A stretch of DNA of 46,990 nt from Streptomyces panaciradicis (GCF_023516615.1 NZ_JAMGBF010000112.1:1-46990), one strand, 5' to 3'. Positions 1 through 8,213 are shown, numbered from the stretch's first letter. Numbers and translations are program-made. Notes: generated by a model from the letters alone, not told the origin.

Positions 1-174
1 ATCGGCCGCAGCGCGGAGGAGGTCGACCACGCGCCGCCGCGCGGCCGGTACGCCCCCGTCCCCGTGCCGCAGACGGTCGCCGCGGGCTCCCCGCTGCGCT
101 GGGCGGCCCCCGCCGCGGCGCTCGCGCTGGCGTCGGCGATCGTGGTCGGCAGGGCCCTGCGCAAGCGCCACTGA
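1..174 (+). CDS. C-terminal fragment of a membrane-anchored protein (5' truncated by window)
   Basis: The reading frame is open from the first base and ends at TGA 172-174, giving 57 visible residues. A proline-rich stretch (residues about 11-24) is followed by one hydrophobic helix (WAAPAAALALASAIVVG, about residues 34-50) and a basic tail ending RALRKRH. This is the pattern of a C-terminal membrane anchor with a short cytoplasmic tail. The catalytic or binding part lies outside the window, so no family can be named. It runs in the same direction as the epimerase gene 45 bases downstream, which seems to have its own promoter. Confidence 0.55.
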   Translation: MGRSAEEVDHAPPRGRYAPVPVPQTVAAGSPLRWAAPAAALALASAIVVGRALRKRH

Positions 175-206
175 GGAGGCGCGTACGGCGGTCTTGATCG
201 CCCCAG

Positions 207-212
207 TAGGGT
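207..212 (+). promoter_or_regulatory. -10 element of a leaderless promoter for the epimerase gene
   Basis: TAGGGT lies 6 nt before the GTG at 219 and no Shine-Dalgarno sequence is visible. This is the usual geometry of leaderless transcripts in Streptomyces. No convincing -35 box is seen. Confidence 0.5.
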
Positions 213-218
213 CGTCCC

Positions 219-1007
219 GTGAGTAACGAAGACATCACGCTGACCGCGGGCGACGCGGAGGTGACCGTGCAGCCCGGCAACGGCGGCCGGGTCGGTGGGC
301 TGCGCGTCGGGGGCACACAACTGCTCAGGCAGGGGGAGCGGTTCGGCTGCTTCCCGATGGTCCCCTGGTGCGGGCGGATCAGAGACGGGCGGTTCCGGGA
401 CGGGGCGACCGTCCACCAGATGCCGCTCAACTCCCCGCCGCACGCCATCCACGGCACCGCGCGCGACGGCGCCTGGACTGTGGCGCGGGTGGGCGCGGAC
501 GAGGCCGTCCTCACGTACGACCTCGTCGACCCCTGGCCCTACTCCGGCCGCGTCACCCAGCAGGTCGCCCTCACGCCGGACGCGCTGACGCTGACGATGG
601 CGGTGGAGACGTACGACTCCTCCTTCCCGGCCCAGATCGGCTGGCACCCGTGGTTCAACCGGAACCTGGGCGGCGAGGACGTGCGGCTGGACTTCGCGCC
701 CGCCTGGCAGGAGGAGCGCGGCGACGACCACCTGCCGACCGGCGACCGCATCGAGCCGAGGCCCGGCCCCTGGGACGACTGCTTCGGCATGCCCGGCGGC
801 GTCGACGTCACCCTCACCTGGCCCGGACAGCTGGAGCTGAAGGTGGCCAGCCGGGAGGAGTGGGTCGTGGTGTACGACGAGCAGGAGGCCGCCGTCTGCG
901 TGGAACCGCAGACCGGGCCGCCCGACGGTCTCAACACCCTGCCCCGGCAGGTCACGCCGCTGGAGCCGCTGGAGGCGACGACCACCTGGACCTGGCGCCG
1001 CCTTTAA
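219..1007 (+). CDS. Aldose 1-epimerase family protein (galactose mutarotase-like)
   Basis: A 262-residue cytosolic protein with the beta-sandwich pattern of aldose 1-epimerase/YeaD-like proteins, which interconvert alpha and beta anomers of hexoses or hexose phosphates. The WHPWF motif places a likely catalytic histidine at residue 143, and VEPQTGPPD near the C-terminus supplies the likely catalytic base Glu229. The N-terminal NGGRVGGLRVGGTQLL also fits the family. The GTG at 219 is chosen because a TAGGGT -10 box lies 6 nt before it. The gene ends 10 bp before pyrE. The true sugar substrate cannot be told from sequence. Confidence 0.85.
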   Translation: MSNEDITLTAGDAEVTVQPGNGGRVGGLRVGGTQLLRQGERFGCFPMVPWCGRIRDGRFRDGATVHQMPLNSPPHAIHGTARDGAWTVARVGADEAVLTYDLVDPWPYSGRVTQQVALTPDALTLTMAVETYDSSFPAQIGWHPWFNRNLGGEDVRLDFAPAWQEERGDDHLPTGDRIEPRPGPWDDCFGMPGGVDVTLTWPGQLELKVASREEWVVVYDEQEAAVCVEPQTGPPDGLNTLPRQVTPLEPLEATTTWTWRRL

Positions 1008-1010
1008 GCT
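1005..1010 (+). promoter_or_regulatory. Possible leaderless -10 element for pyrE
   Basis: TAAGCT overlaps the epimerase stop codon and stands 7 nt before the pyrE ATG. No ribosome binding site is seen before pyrE, so a leaderless transcript starting at the ATG is plausible. Confidence 0.35.
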
Positions 1011-1017
1011 GACTGCC

Positions 1018-1566
1018 ATGACGGACGTACGTGGCGCGCTGCTGCAGCAGATCAAGGACAAGGCCGTGGTGCACGGCAAGGTGACCCTGTCATCGGGTCT
1101 GGAGGCCGACTACTACATCGACCTGCGCCGCATCACCCTCGACGGAGAGGCCGCTCCGCTGGTCGGGCAGGTGCTCCTCGACCTGACCGCGGACCTCGAC
1201 TTCGACGCGGTGGGCGGTCTGACCATGGGCGCCGACCCCGTCGCGGCCGCCATGCTGCACGCCGCCGCGGCCCGCGGGCAGCGGCTCGACGCCTTCGTCG
1301 TGCGCAAGGCCGCCAAGGCGCACGGCCTGCAGCGCCGTGTGGAGGGCCCGGAGATCGCTGGGCGGCGCGTCCTCGTCGTCGAGGACACCTCCACCACCGG
1401 CGGCTCGCCGCTGACGGCCGTCGAGGCGGTGCGCGAGGCGGGCGCCGAGGTGGTCGCCGTGGCGACCATCGTGGACCGCGCGACCGGCGCCGCCGAGAAG
1501 ATCCAGGAGGGCGCGGGAGTGCCCTATCTCTTCGCTTTCTCGAAGGTCGAACTGGGTCTGGACTGA
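1018..1566 (+). CDS. pyrE: Orotate phosphoribosyltransferase
   Basis: The protein has 182 residues, normal for the actinobacterial enzyme. It transfers ribose-5-phosphate from PRPP to orotate to make OMP, the fifth step of de novo UMP synthesis, in the cytosol. The type I PRTase PRPP loop VLVVEDTSTTGG lies at about residues 118-129 with the acidic pair E122-D123. SSGLEADYYIDLRRITL near residue 25 is the orotate-side motif, and VRKAAKAHG (about residues 96-104) is the flexible catalytic loop. pyrE here is separate from the main pyr operon and follows the epimerase by 10 bp. A TAAGCT -10 box suggests separate leaderless transcription. Confidence 0.96.
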   Translation: MTDVRGALLQQIKDKAVVHGKVTLSSGLEADYYIDLRRITLDGEAAPLVGQVLLDLTADLDFDAVGGLTMGADPVAAAMLHAAAARGQRLDAFVVRKAAKAHGLQRRVEGPEIAGRRVLVVEDTSTTGGSPLTAVEAVREAGAEVVAVATIVDRATGAAEKIQEGAGVPYLFAFSKVELGLD

Positions 1567-1567
1567 G

Positions 1568-1590
1568 TTGTCCACAGGGGGTTATCCACA
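1568..1590 (+). promoter_or_regulatory. Two adjacent DnaA boxes upstream of the aldolase gene
   Basis: TTGTCCACA (1568-1576) matches the preferred Streptomyces DnaA box, and TTATCCACA (1582-1590) matches the general bacterial box. Both are in the same orientation with 5 bp between them. They lie just after the pyrE stop and about 130 bp before the aldolase start. Confidence 0.7.
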
Positions 1591-1719
1591 ACTTGGACAC
1601 GGCGGGCAAAGCACCCTGCCATGTCTGCGAAGATGTGGCCGACGACGACGTCACTCCCAGGTTCCAGGTCAGGGCCGTAGCACGCAGAACGCCAACCCGC
1701 ACATACAAGGAGCGGACAG

Positions 1720-2742
1720 ATGCCCATCGCAACTCCCGAGGTCTACAACGAGATGCTGGACCGGGCGAAAGCAGGCAAGTTCGCCTACCCGGCCATCAAC
1801 GTGACCTCGACCCAGACCCTGCACGCGGCCCTGCGCGGTTTCGCGGAGGCGGAGAGCGACGGCATCGTCCAGATCTCGACCGGTGGTGCCGAGTTCCTGG
1901 GCGGTCAGTACAGCAAGGAGATGGTGACGGGCTCGGTCGCGCTGGCCGAGTTCGCGCACATCGTCGCCGAGAAGTACCCGGTCAACGTCGCGCTGCACAC
2001 GGACCACTGCCCGAAGGACAAGCTCGACGGGTACGTCCGTCCGCTGCTGGCGGTCTCCGAGGAGCGCGTGAAGGCGGGCCGCAACCCGCTCTTCCAGTCG
2101 CACATGTGGGACGGCTCGGCGGAGACCCTCGCCGACAACCTCTCCATCGCGCAGGAGCTGCTGGCCCGCGCCGCCGCCGCGAAGATCATCCTCGAGGTCG
2201 AGATCACCCCGACCGGTGGCGAGGAGGACGGCGTCTCGCACGAGATCAACGACTCCCTGTACACCACGGTCGACGACGCGATCCGCACCGCCGAGGCCCT
2301 GGGCCTGGGCGAGAAGGGCCGCTACCTGCTGGCCGCGTCCTTCGGCAACGTCCACGGCGTGTACAAGCCGGGCAACGTCGTGCTGCGTCCCGAGCTGCTG
2401 AAGGAGCTGAGCGACGGCGTCGCCGCCAAGTTCGGCAAGCAGTCGCCGTTCGACTTCGTCTTCCACGGCGGTTCCGGCTCCACCGAGCAGGAGATCGCCA
2501 CCGCGCTGGACAACGGCGTGGTGAAGATGAACCTCGACACCGACACCCAGTACGCCTTCACGCGCCCGGTCGCCGACCACATGTTCAAGAACTACGACGG
2601 CGTTCTGAAGGTCGACGGCGAGGTCGGCTCCAAGAAGACCTACGACCCGCGCACCTGGGGCAAGCTGGCCGAGGCGTCCATGGCGGCCCGTGTCGTCGAG
2701 GCCACGCAGAACCTCCGCTCGGCGGGCAACAAGATCAAGTAA
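1720..2742 (+). CDS. fbaA: Class II fructose-bisphosphate aldolase
   Basis: The protein has 340 residues. It cleaves fructose 1,6-bisphosphate to glyceraldehyde 3-phosphate and dihydroxyacetone phosphate in glycolysis, using a divalent metal (class II). HTDHCPKD places Zn-binding or catalytic residues at H93, D95 and H96. Further family motifs are GGEEDG, NVHGVYKPGNV, the VFHGGSGST phosphate loop and NLDTDTQYAFTRP. A good ribosome binding site, AAGGAG, lies just before the ATG. The 153-bp upstream region holds two DnaA boxes, and a strong hairpin follows the stop, so the gene is probably monocistronic. Confidence 0.97.
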   Translation: MPIATPEVYNEMLDRAKAGKFAYPAINVTSTQTLHAALRGFAEAESDGIVQISTGGAEFLGGQYSKEMVTGSVALAEFAHIVAEKYPVNVALHTDHCPKDKLDGYVRPLLAVSEERVKAGRNPLFQSHMWDGSAETLADNLSIAQELLARAAAAKIILEVEITPTGGEEDGVSHEINDSLYTTVDDAIRTAEALGLGEKGRYLLAASFGNVHGVYKPGNVVLRPELLKELSDGVAAKFGKQSPFDFVFHGGSGSTEQEIATALDNGVVKMNLDTDTQYAFTRPVADHMFKNYDGVLKVDGEVGSKKTYDPRTWGKLAEASMAARVVEATQNLRSAGNKIK

Positions 2743-2766
2743 GCGGATCTTCGCCGCGCCTTTTCC

Positions 2767-2798
2767 AGCGGGCCCGGTGCTACGGCGCCGGGCCCGCT
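2767..2798 (+). terminator. Terminator hairpin after fbaA
   Basis: Perfect 11-bp stem, AGCGGGCCCGG paired with CCGGGCCCGCT, around a 10-nt loop. It starts 25 bases after the aldolase stop codon. There is no U-tract, as is common in Streptomyces. Confidence 0.8.
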
Positions 2799-2812
2799 GT
2801 ATACCTGAGGCC

Positions 2813-4279
2813 ATGCCCGACGTCCGGCTGGCCTCATCGCAGGGCAAGTGGATCCTGCTCACCACCGTCCTCGGCTCCAGCATGGCCATGCTGGACTCGA
2901 CCGTCGTCAACGTCGCCCTGCCGCGCATCGGCCGGGACCTCGACGCGAACCTCGCCGCCCTGCAGTGGACCGTCAACGCGTACATGCTCACGCTGGCCGG
3001 GCTGATCCTGCTCGGCGGTTCGCTCGGTGACCACTACGGCCGCCGCAAGGTCTTCGTCGTGGGCGTGGTGTGGTTCGCCGCCGCGTCCCTGCTGTGCGGG
3101 CTCGCCCCGACGGCCGGCGTGCTCGTCGCGGCGCGGGCCCTGCAGGGCGTGGGCGGCGCGCTGCTGACGCCGGGCTCGCTGGCCCTGATCCAGGCGTCCT
3201 TCCACCCCGACGACCGGGGGCGGGCGGTGGGCCTGTGGTCCGGCTTCGGCGGGATCGGCGCGGCGGTCGGCCCGTTCCTGGGCGGCTGGCTGGTGGACGG
3301 TCCCGGCTGGCGCTGGGTGTTCCTGCTCAACGTCCCGCTCGCCCTGCTGTGCGCGCCGATCGCCCTGCGGCACGTCCCGGAGTCGAGGGACGGCCGCTCC
3401 CACGGGCGCTTCGACGTGCTCGGCGCGGCCCTCGGCGCACTGGCGCTCGGGCTGCTGACGTACGCCCTGATCGAGGCCCGTCAGGGCTCCGCGGTGGTCG
3501 CCCTCACGGCGGTGGCCGGCCTCGCGGCGGGCGCCGCCTTCGTGTACGTCGAGAAGCACAGCCCCGACCCGATGATGCCGCTGGACATCTTCGCCTCCCG
3601 CCAGTTCACGGCCGTCAACCTGGTCACCCTGTGCGTCTACGCGGCCTTCGGCGGGTTCTTCTTCCTGTCCGCGCTCCAGCTGCAGGTCGCCCTCGGCTGG
3701 TCCGCGCTCGCCGCGGGTACGGCGCTGCTGCCGACGACGGCCATGATGCTGCTGTTCTCGGCCCGCTCCGGCGCCCTCGCCGACCGCATCGGACCGCGCA
3801 TCCCGCTGACCGTGGGGCCGCTGCTGTGCGCGGCGGGCATGCTGCTGATGCTGCGGGTCCGCCCCGGCGCCTCCTACGCCGCCGACGTTCTGCCCGCGCT
3901 CCTCGTCCTGGGCACCGGCATGGTCACCCTGGTCGCCCCGCTGACCGCGACCGTCCTCGCCTCCGTCGACACCGCGCGGGCGGGCCTGGCCAGCGGCGTC
4001 AACAACGCGGCGGCCCGCGCGGCCGGCCTGATCGCGGTGGCCGCGCTGCCGCTGCTCGCCGGGATGGGCCCGGACGCGTACCTCTCCCCGGCCGCCTTCG
4101 ACGACGCCTTCCACCGGGCGATGCCGCTGTGCGCGGGCGTCCTGGTCCTCGGAGCGGTGATCGCCTTCGCGACGGTACGGTCCCTGCCGCCGGACTGCCG
4201 CCACCCGGAATGCCGCCACCACGGCGCGATCACGGCACCCCCGCTGGAGGGACAGACGGCGGCGAAGCGGATCGGCTAG
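2813..4279 (+). CDS. MFS transporter, DHA2 (14-TM) drug-exporter family
   Basis: A 488-residue polytopic inner-membrane protein, probably a proton-driven exporter. The N-terminus contains the DHA2-type first helix with LDSTVVNVALPRIGRDL, followed by the MFS motif A loop GGSLGDHYGRRKVF and motif C in helix 5 (GFGGIGAAVGPFLGG). Total length and hydrophobicity fit 14 helices. The ATG at 2813 was preferred over an in-frame GTG at 2690 inside the aldolase gene, because conservation begins at MPDVRLASSQGKW and the terminator lies between. A TATACC hexamer 7 nt before the ATG may be a -10 box. The substrate is unknown, and no regulator gene is adjacent. Confidence 0.9.
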   Translation: MPDVRLASSQGKWILLTTVLGSSMAMLDSTVVNVALPRIGRDLDANLAALQWTVNAYMLTLAGLILLGGSLGDHYGRRKVFVVGVVWFAAASLLCGLAPTAGVLVAARALQGVGGALLTPGSLALIQASFHPDDRGRAVGLWSGFGGIGAAVGPFLGGWLVDGPGWRWVFLLNVPLALLCAPIALRHVPESRDGRSHGRFDVLGAALGALALGLLTYALIEARQGSAVVALTAVAGLAAGAAFVYVEKHSPDPMMPLDIFASRQFTAVNLVTLCVYAAFGGFFFLSALQLQVALGWSALAAGTALLPTTAMMLLFSARSGALADRIGPRIPLTVGPLLCAAGMLLMLRVRPGASYAADVLPALLVLGTGMVTLVAPLTATVLASVDTARAGLASGVNNAAARAAGLIAVAALPLLAGMGPDAYLSPAAFDDAFHRAMPLCAGVLVLGAVIAFATVRSLPPDCRHPECRHHGAITAPPLEGQTAAKRIG

Positions 4280-4302
4280 CGCGGGGGCGGTGGGCGACCG
4301 GA

Positions 4303-4439
4303 GCGCTTGCCGATGGTGTCCCGGGCGCTTGCCTGTGGTGTTCCGGGTCGCTTGCCGGTGGTGTCTCCGGGCGCTTGCCGGTCGTGTCTCCGGGGTGCTG
4401 CCGGGGTGTCCCGGGGCCGCTTGCCGCCGGTGTCCCCGG
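4303..4439 (+). repeat. Minisatellite of six imperfect 22-24-bp units
   Basis: Tandem units beginning at 4303, 4325, 4347, 4371, about 4394 and 4416 follow a consensus close to GCGCTTGCCGGTGGTGTC plus TCCGG. The fifth unit is degenerate. The array fills most of the 239-bp gap between the MFS gene and the DUF3151 gene. No reading frame in it is convincing. Confidence 0.8.
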
Positions 4440-4518
4440 TGGCCCGGGGCGGCGGCCGTTCGTGGTCGAGGCGGGGGTCTTGGGGCGCCCGCCACCGGCA
4501 CGGGCGACACTGGTGCAC

Positions 4519-4932
4519 ATGTCGATTCACGAGAACCTCCTCGGGGGCCCGCCCCCGACCCACCTGCCCGACGACCCCGAGCCCCGCGAGCTCCTGGCGG
4601 GCGGCACCCCGCCCGCGGACGTCGCCGCCAAGTACCCCACCTCCTCGCTGGCCTGGGCCCAGCTGGCCGACGAGGCGTTCGAGCGGGGCAGCGTCGTGGA
4701 GTCGTACGCCTATGCCCGTACGGGCTACCACCGGGGCCTGGACGCCCTGCGCCGCAGCGGCTGGAAGGGCCACGGCCCGGTGCCGTGGGAGCACGAGCCG
4801 AACCGCGGCTTCCTGCGGGCCCTGCACGCCCTCGCCCGCGCCGCCGGAGCCATCGGCGAGCAGGAGGAGCACGAGCGCTGCACGCAGTTCCTGAAGGACT
4901 CCTCGCCGGCCGCCGCCCAGACCCTGGGCTGA
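4519..4932 (+). CDS. DUF3151 family protein
   Basis: A 137-residue soluble acidic protein matching the actinobacterial DUF3151 family, whose function is unknown. Conserved-looking features are the N-terminal LLGGPPPTHLPDD, the PTSSLAWAQLADEAFERGSVVESYAYARTGYHRGLD block (the spacing of polar and small residues suggests TPR-like helices at about residues 40-75) and GPVPWEHEPNRGFLRALHALARAA. There are no membrane segments or signal peptide. It lies between the minisatellite and the tryptophan-degradation genes, with a terminator-like hairpin after it, so it is probably independent of them. Confidence 0.8.
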   Translation: MSIHENLLGGPPPTHLPDDPEPRELLAGGTPPADVAAKYPTSSLAWAQLADEAFERGSVVESYAYARTGYHRGLDALRRSGWKGHGPVPWEHEPNRGFLRALHALARAAGAIGEQEEHERCTQFLKDSSPAAAQTLG

Positions 4933-4944
4933 CCGTCGCCTCCG

Positions 4945-4975
4945 GGCCCGCCCGTCCGGTGTGACGAGGCGGGCC
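4945..4975 (+). terminator. Probable terminator after the DUF3151 gene
   Basis: 8-bp stem GGCCCGCC / GGCGGGCC with a 15-nt loop, followed by TTGCG. It begins 12 nt after the DUF3151 stop codon. Confidence 0.5.
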
Positions 4976-5081
4976 TTGCGATGCGGGGGGTCATTGCAAA
5001 GAATGCGGGTGGGGACCGGGGCCCCCGTGTCGGTAACGGCAGGGGCGGACCGCTACCCGGAGAACATCACAGGAGACAGCG

Positions 5082-5921
5082 ATGTCCCACGAGGCTCACG
5101 AGGCCCAGGAGCCCGAGACCCCGCATCTCGACTTCGCCGGCACGACTCCGTACGAGGACTACGTCAAGGCGGACGTGCTCACCCATCTCCAGCACACCCT
5201 CTCCGACGATCCCGGAGAGATGGTCTTCCTGGTCACGACCCAGGTCATGGAGCTGTGGTTCACCTGCATCGTCCACGAGTGGGAGACCGCGGCCGACGCC
5301 CTGCGCTCCGACGACGTGCCGACCGCGATCGCCGCGCTGAAGCGTTCGGTGCGGGAACTGGAGGCGCTGAACGCCTCCTGGAAGCCGCTGGGACAGCTGA
5401 CCCCGGCCCAGTTCAACTCCTACCGCTCCGCCCTCGGCGACGGCTCCGGATTCCAGTCGGCGATGTACCGGCGCATGGAGTTCCTCCTCGGCGACAAGTC
5501 CGCGTCCATGCTGGTCCCGCACCGCGGCGCGCCCCGCGTCCACGCCGAACTGGAGAAGGCGCTCGCCGAGCCCAGCCTCTACGACGAGGTGCTGCGGCTG
5601 ATGGCGCGGCGCGGCTGCGCGATCCCGGCGTCCGTCCTGCGGCGCGACGTCTCCCTGCGCTACGAGGCGAACGACGCCGTCGAGGCCGCCTGGACCGCCG
5701 TCTACGCGGGCGACGAGACCGCTGAACTCGCCCGGCTCGGCGAGGCGTTGACCGATGTCGCCGAGCTGGTGTGGCGCTGGCGCAACGACCACCTCGTCGC
5801 CACCCGCAGGGCCATGGGCGCCAAGCCCGGCACGGGCGGCTCCGCCGGCGTGGCCTGGCTGGAGAAGCGTGCGCGCAAGAACGTGTTCCCCGAGCTGTGG
5901 ACGGCGCGCTCCCATGTCTGA
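5082..5921 (+). CDS. kynA: Tryptophan 2,3-dioxygenase
   Basis: The protein has 279 residues, typical of bacterial TDO. This heme enzyme opens the tryptophan indole ring to give N-formylkynurenine. The active-site region LVTTQVMELWFTCIVHEWE includes His65, and RSALGDGSGFQSAMYRRMEFLLG is the hallmark second motif. The C-terminal part (LVWRWRNDHLVATRRAMGAKPGTGGSAG, ending in a proximal-heme-like region) also fits TDO. A good AGGAG precedes the ATG. The kynureninase start overlaps the last 8 bp, so the two genes are translationally coupled. The upstream 4978-5081 interval carries TTGCGATGC and TTGCAAAGAATGC, which could be regulator sites, but this is weak. Confidence 0.95.
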   Translation: MSHEAHEAQEPETPHLDFAGTTPYEDYVKADVLTHLQHTLSDDPGEMVFLVTTQVMELWFTCIVHEWETAADALRSDDVPTAIAALKRSVRELEALNASWKPLGQLTPAQFNSYRSALGDGSGFQSAMYRRMEFLLGDKSASMLVPHRGAPRVHAELEKALAEPSLYDEVLRLMARRGCAIPASVLRRDVSLRYEANDAVEAAWTAVYAGDETAELARLGEALTDVAELVWRWRNDHLVATRRAMGAKPGTGGSAGVAWLEKRARKNVFPELWTARSHV

Positions 5922-7101
5922 ACTGGCCTCCCGAGCAAGCGAGTTGGACGCCGCCGACGAACTGGCCGGGCTGCGCGAGCGGTTCGTGCTGGACGACGTG
6001 GTCTACCTGGACGGCAACTCGCTCGGCGCCCTGCCGGCGCACGTCCCCGGTCGCGTCGAGGACGTCGTACGGCGGCAGTGGGGCGAGCTGCGCATCCGGT
6101 CCTGGGACGAGAGCGGCTGGTGGACGGCGCCGGAGCGGATCGGCGACCGGATAGCCCCGCTCGTCGGGGCCGCCGCCGGGCAGATCGTGGTGGGCGACTC
6201 CACGAGCGTCAACGTCTTCAAGGCGCTGGTCGCCGCCGTGCGGATGGCGGGCGAGGGACGCGACGAGATCCTCGTCGACGCGACCACCTTCCCCACGGAC
6301 GGCTACATCGCCGAGTCCGCGGCCCGGATGACGGGGTGCACGCTGCGCCCGGTCGCCCCGGCCGAGGTGGGTCCGGCGCTGTCCGGCCGTACCGCCGCCG
6401 TGCTGCTCAACCACGTCGACTACCGCACCGGGCGGCTGTACGACCTGCCCGCGCTCACCGCCGCGGTCCACGCGGCGGGCGCGATCGCGGTCTGGGACCT
6501 GTGCCACAGCGCGGGCGCGCTGCCGGTCGGCCTGGACGAGCACGGGGTCGACCTGGCCGTCGGCTGCACCTACAAGTACCTCAACGGCGGCCCGGGTTCA
6601 CCGGCGTACCTGTACGTCCGCCGTGACCTCCAGGACCGTTTCGACTCCCCGCTGCCCGGCTGGAACTCCCACGCGGAGCCCTTCGGGATGCGGCCCGGCT
6701 ACGAGCCGGCGTCCGGGGCGGTGCGCGGCCGGGTCGGCACGCCGGACATCCTGTCCATGCTGGCCCTGGAGGCCGCGCTGGACGTCTGGGACGGGGTGTC
6801 GGTCGAGGCGGTGCGGGCGAAGTCCCTTGCTCTGACGGACTTCTTCCTGGAGTGCGTGGCGGCGTACACCCCGGCCGGCCGGGTGGAATCCGTGACGCCG
6901 GCCGCCCACGCGGAACGCGGCAGCCAGGTCGCGCTGCGCTGTGACGACGCGGGTGACGTGATGAAGCGGCTGATCGAGCGGGGAGTGGTCGGCGACTTCC
7001 GGCACCCGGACGTCCTGCGCTTCGGCTTCACGCCGTTGTACGTCGGTTTCGCGGACGTCGAGCGGGCGGCCCGGGTGCTGGGGGAGACGGTCGCGGGGTA
7101 G
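5914..7101 (+). CDS. kynU: Kynureninase
   Basis: A PLP-dependent 395-residue enzyme that cleaves kynurenine to anthranilate and alanine. The internal-aldimine lysine is K221 in GCTYKYLNGGPGSPAYLYV, the kynureninase signature. YLDGNSLGALP near the N-terminus and the WDLCHSAGALPVGLDEHGVDLAVG segment (with the PLP-contacting Asp) are also typical. The start is the ATG at 5914 inside the last codons of kynA, giving an 8-bp overlap. A strong hairpin at 7125-7155 follows the stop. With kynA and the downstream hydrolase it forms the kynurenine branch to anthranilate. Confidence 0.95.
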   Translation: MSELASRASELDAADELAGLRERFVLDDVVYLDGNSLGALPAHVPGRVEDVVRRQWGELRIRSWDESGWWTAPERIGDRIAPLVGAAAGQIVVGDSTSVNVFKALVAAVRMAGEGRDEILVDATTFPTDGYIAESAARMTGCTLRPVAPAEVGPALSGRTAAVLLNHVDYRTGRLYDLPALTAAVHAAGAIAVWDLCHSAGALPVGLDEHGVDLAVGCTYKYLNGGPGSPAYLYVRRDLQDRFDSPLPGWNSHAEPFGMRPGYEPASGAVRGRVGTPDILSMLALEAALDVWDGVSVEAVRAKSLALTDFFLECVAAYTPAGRVESVTPAAHAERGSQVALRCDDAGDVMKRLIERGVVGDFRHPDVLRFGFTPLYVGFADVERAARVLGETVAG

Positions 7102-7124
7102 CTTGCGGCGCTTTCGGGGGATGT

Positions 7125-7155
7125 GGGCCGGGCGGCGCGTGACGCCGTCCGGCCC
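7125..7155 (+). terminator. Terminator hairpin after kynU
   Basis: 13-bp stem, GGGCCGGGCGGCG with CGCCGTCCGGCCC (one G-U pair), and a 5-nt loop, 23 nt after the kynureninase stop. It separates kynAU from the next gene, so the hydrolase is either read through to or has its own promoter. Confidence 0.8.
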
Positions 7156-7313
7156 CGGTGCCGCTGCCGAACCGTTTTCCCCTCACCCAGCGTGACATCC
7201 GCGTGTCCGCGCACGTCACCGGCCTGATACCGTCCCCGCCAACGGCCGCGGTCTCTGGGGGACGCCTTCCCGCCCGGTCCGTCAACACAGGTACACCGCT
7301 GAGAGGTTGGAGC

Positions 7314-8213
7314 ATGCCGGACGACGCCGCAGCAGCCCGGGCCGCCGCCGAGGAGCAGTCGGCCTTCTCGCACCCGGCGGTCGACCCCGACTCCACCGCC
7401 GCCTACGGCGACCACCCCGACCAGGTGATCGACTTCTACGCCCCGCGCGGCGAGACGGTCCCCGGCGCCGGGCCCGTCCCGCTGGTCGTCGTCCTGCACG
7501 GGGGCGCCTGGCGGCCCCCGTACGACCGCAAGCACATCTCGCCGTTCGCGGACTTCCTGGCACGGCGCGGGTTCGCCGTGGCCAGCGTGGAGTACCGGCG
7601 GGGCGCGGTGCTTCCGGGGCAGGGCGGCGAGGGCGGTGCGGGGGTTCCCGTCGCGGGTCGCTGGCCGGACACCTTCGACGACGTGGCAGCGGCGCTGGAC
7701 GCGCTTCCCGCGCTCGCCCGCGAGGCGCTTCCGCAGGCCGACCCGCGGCGCATGGTGATCACCGGGCACTCGGCGGGCGGCCACCTCGCCCTCTGGGCGG
7801 CGGCCCGTCATCTGCTGCCGGGCGACGCGCCCTGGCGCATCAGCGGCCCCGCGCCGCTGCGCGGAGTGGTCGCGCTCGCCCCGATCGCCGACTTCGAGGT
7901 CTCCGACAAACTGGGCGTCTGCGGCGGAGCGGTACGGCAACTCCTCGGCGGGGACGAGAAGTTCGCGGAGCGCCGCCCCTACGCCGACCCGGCGCTGCTG
8001 CTGCCCACCGGCATCGCGACCGCCCTCGTCCAGGGCCGCACCGACCTCATCGTCCCGCAGGCGGTCGCCGAGTCCTACGCGGACGCGGCGGCGAAGTCCG
8101 GCGAGATGGTCGGCCTCACCCTCCTGGAGGACGTCGGCCACTTCCCCCTCATCGACCCCGCGGCGGACGCCTGCGCGGTGGTGGCGGAGGAGATCGCCCA
8201 ACTGGCCTGGTGA
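7314..8213 (+). CDS. kynB: Alpha/beta hydrolase, probable kynurenine formamidase
   Basis: The protein has 299 residues. It has an oxyanion HGGAW motif (H62), a nucleophile elbow GHSAGGH (S153), and likely triad partners D244 (QGRTDLIVP) and H276 (VGHFPLID). This is the arylformamidase/esterase-lipase type of fold that hydrolyses N-formylkynurenine to kynurenine. The position right after kynA-kynU supports that role, and the homologous gene in S. coelicolor has been proposed for it (from memory). The fold alone would also fit a general esterase. The ATG at 7314 is chosen because GAGAGG sits upstream and family similarity begins there. The stop lies within a repeat array. Confidence 0.75.
   Translation: MPDDAAAARAAAEEQSAFSHPAVDPDSTAAYGDHPDQVIDFYAPRGETVPGAGPVPLVVVLHGGAWRPPYDRKHISPFADFLARRGFAVASVEYRRGAVLPGQGGEGGAGVPVAGRWPDTFDDVAAALDALPALAREALPQADPRRMVITGHSAGGHLALWAAARHLLPGDAPWRISGPAPLRGVVALAPIADFEVSDKLGVCGGAVRQLLGGDEKFAERRPYADPALLLPTGIATALVQGRTDLIVPQAVAESYADAAAKSGEMVGLTLLEDVGHFPLIDPAADACAVVAEEIAQLAW

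Noticed and set aside
2834..4510. 558-codon frame on the - strand
   Set aside because: Antisense shadow of the MFS gene and the minisatellite; composition is Arg/Gly/Pro-rich and no start signal is seen.
4978..5081. Lrp/AsnC-type site upstream of kynA
   Set aside because: TTGCAA-like motifs are present but too short, and no regulator gene is adjacent.
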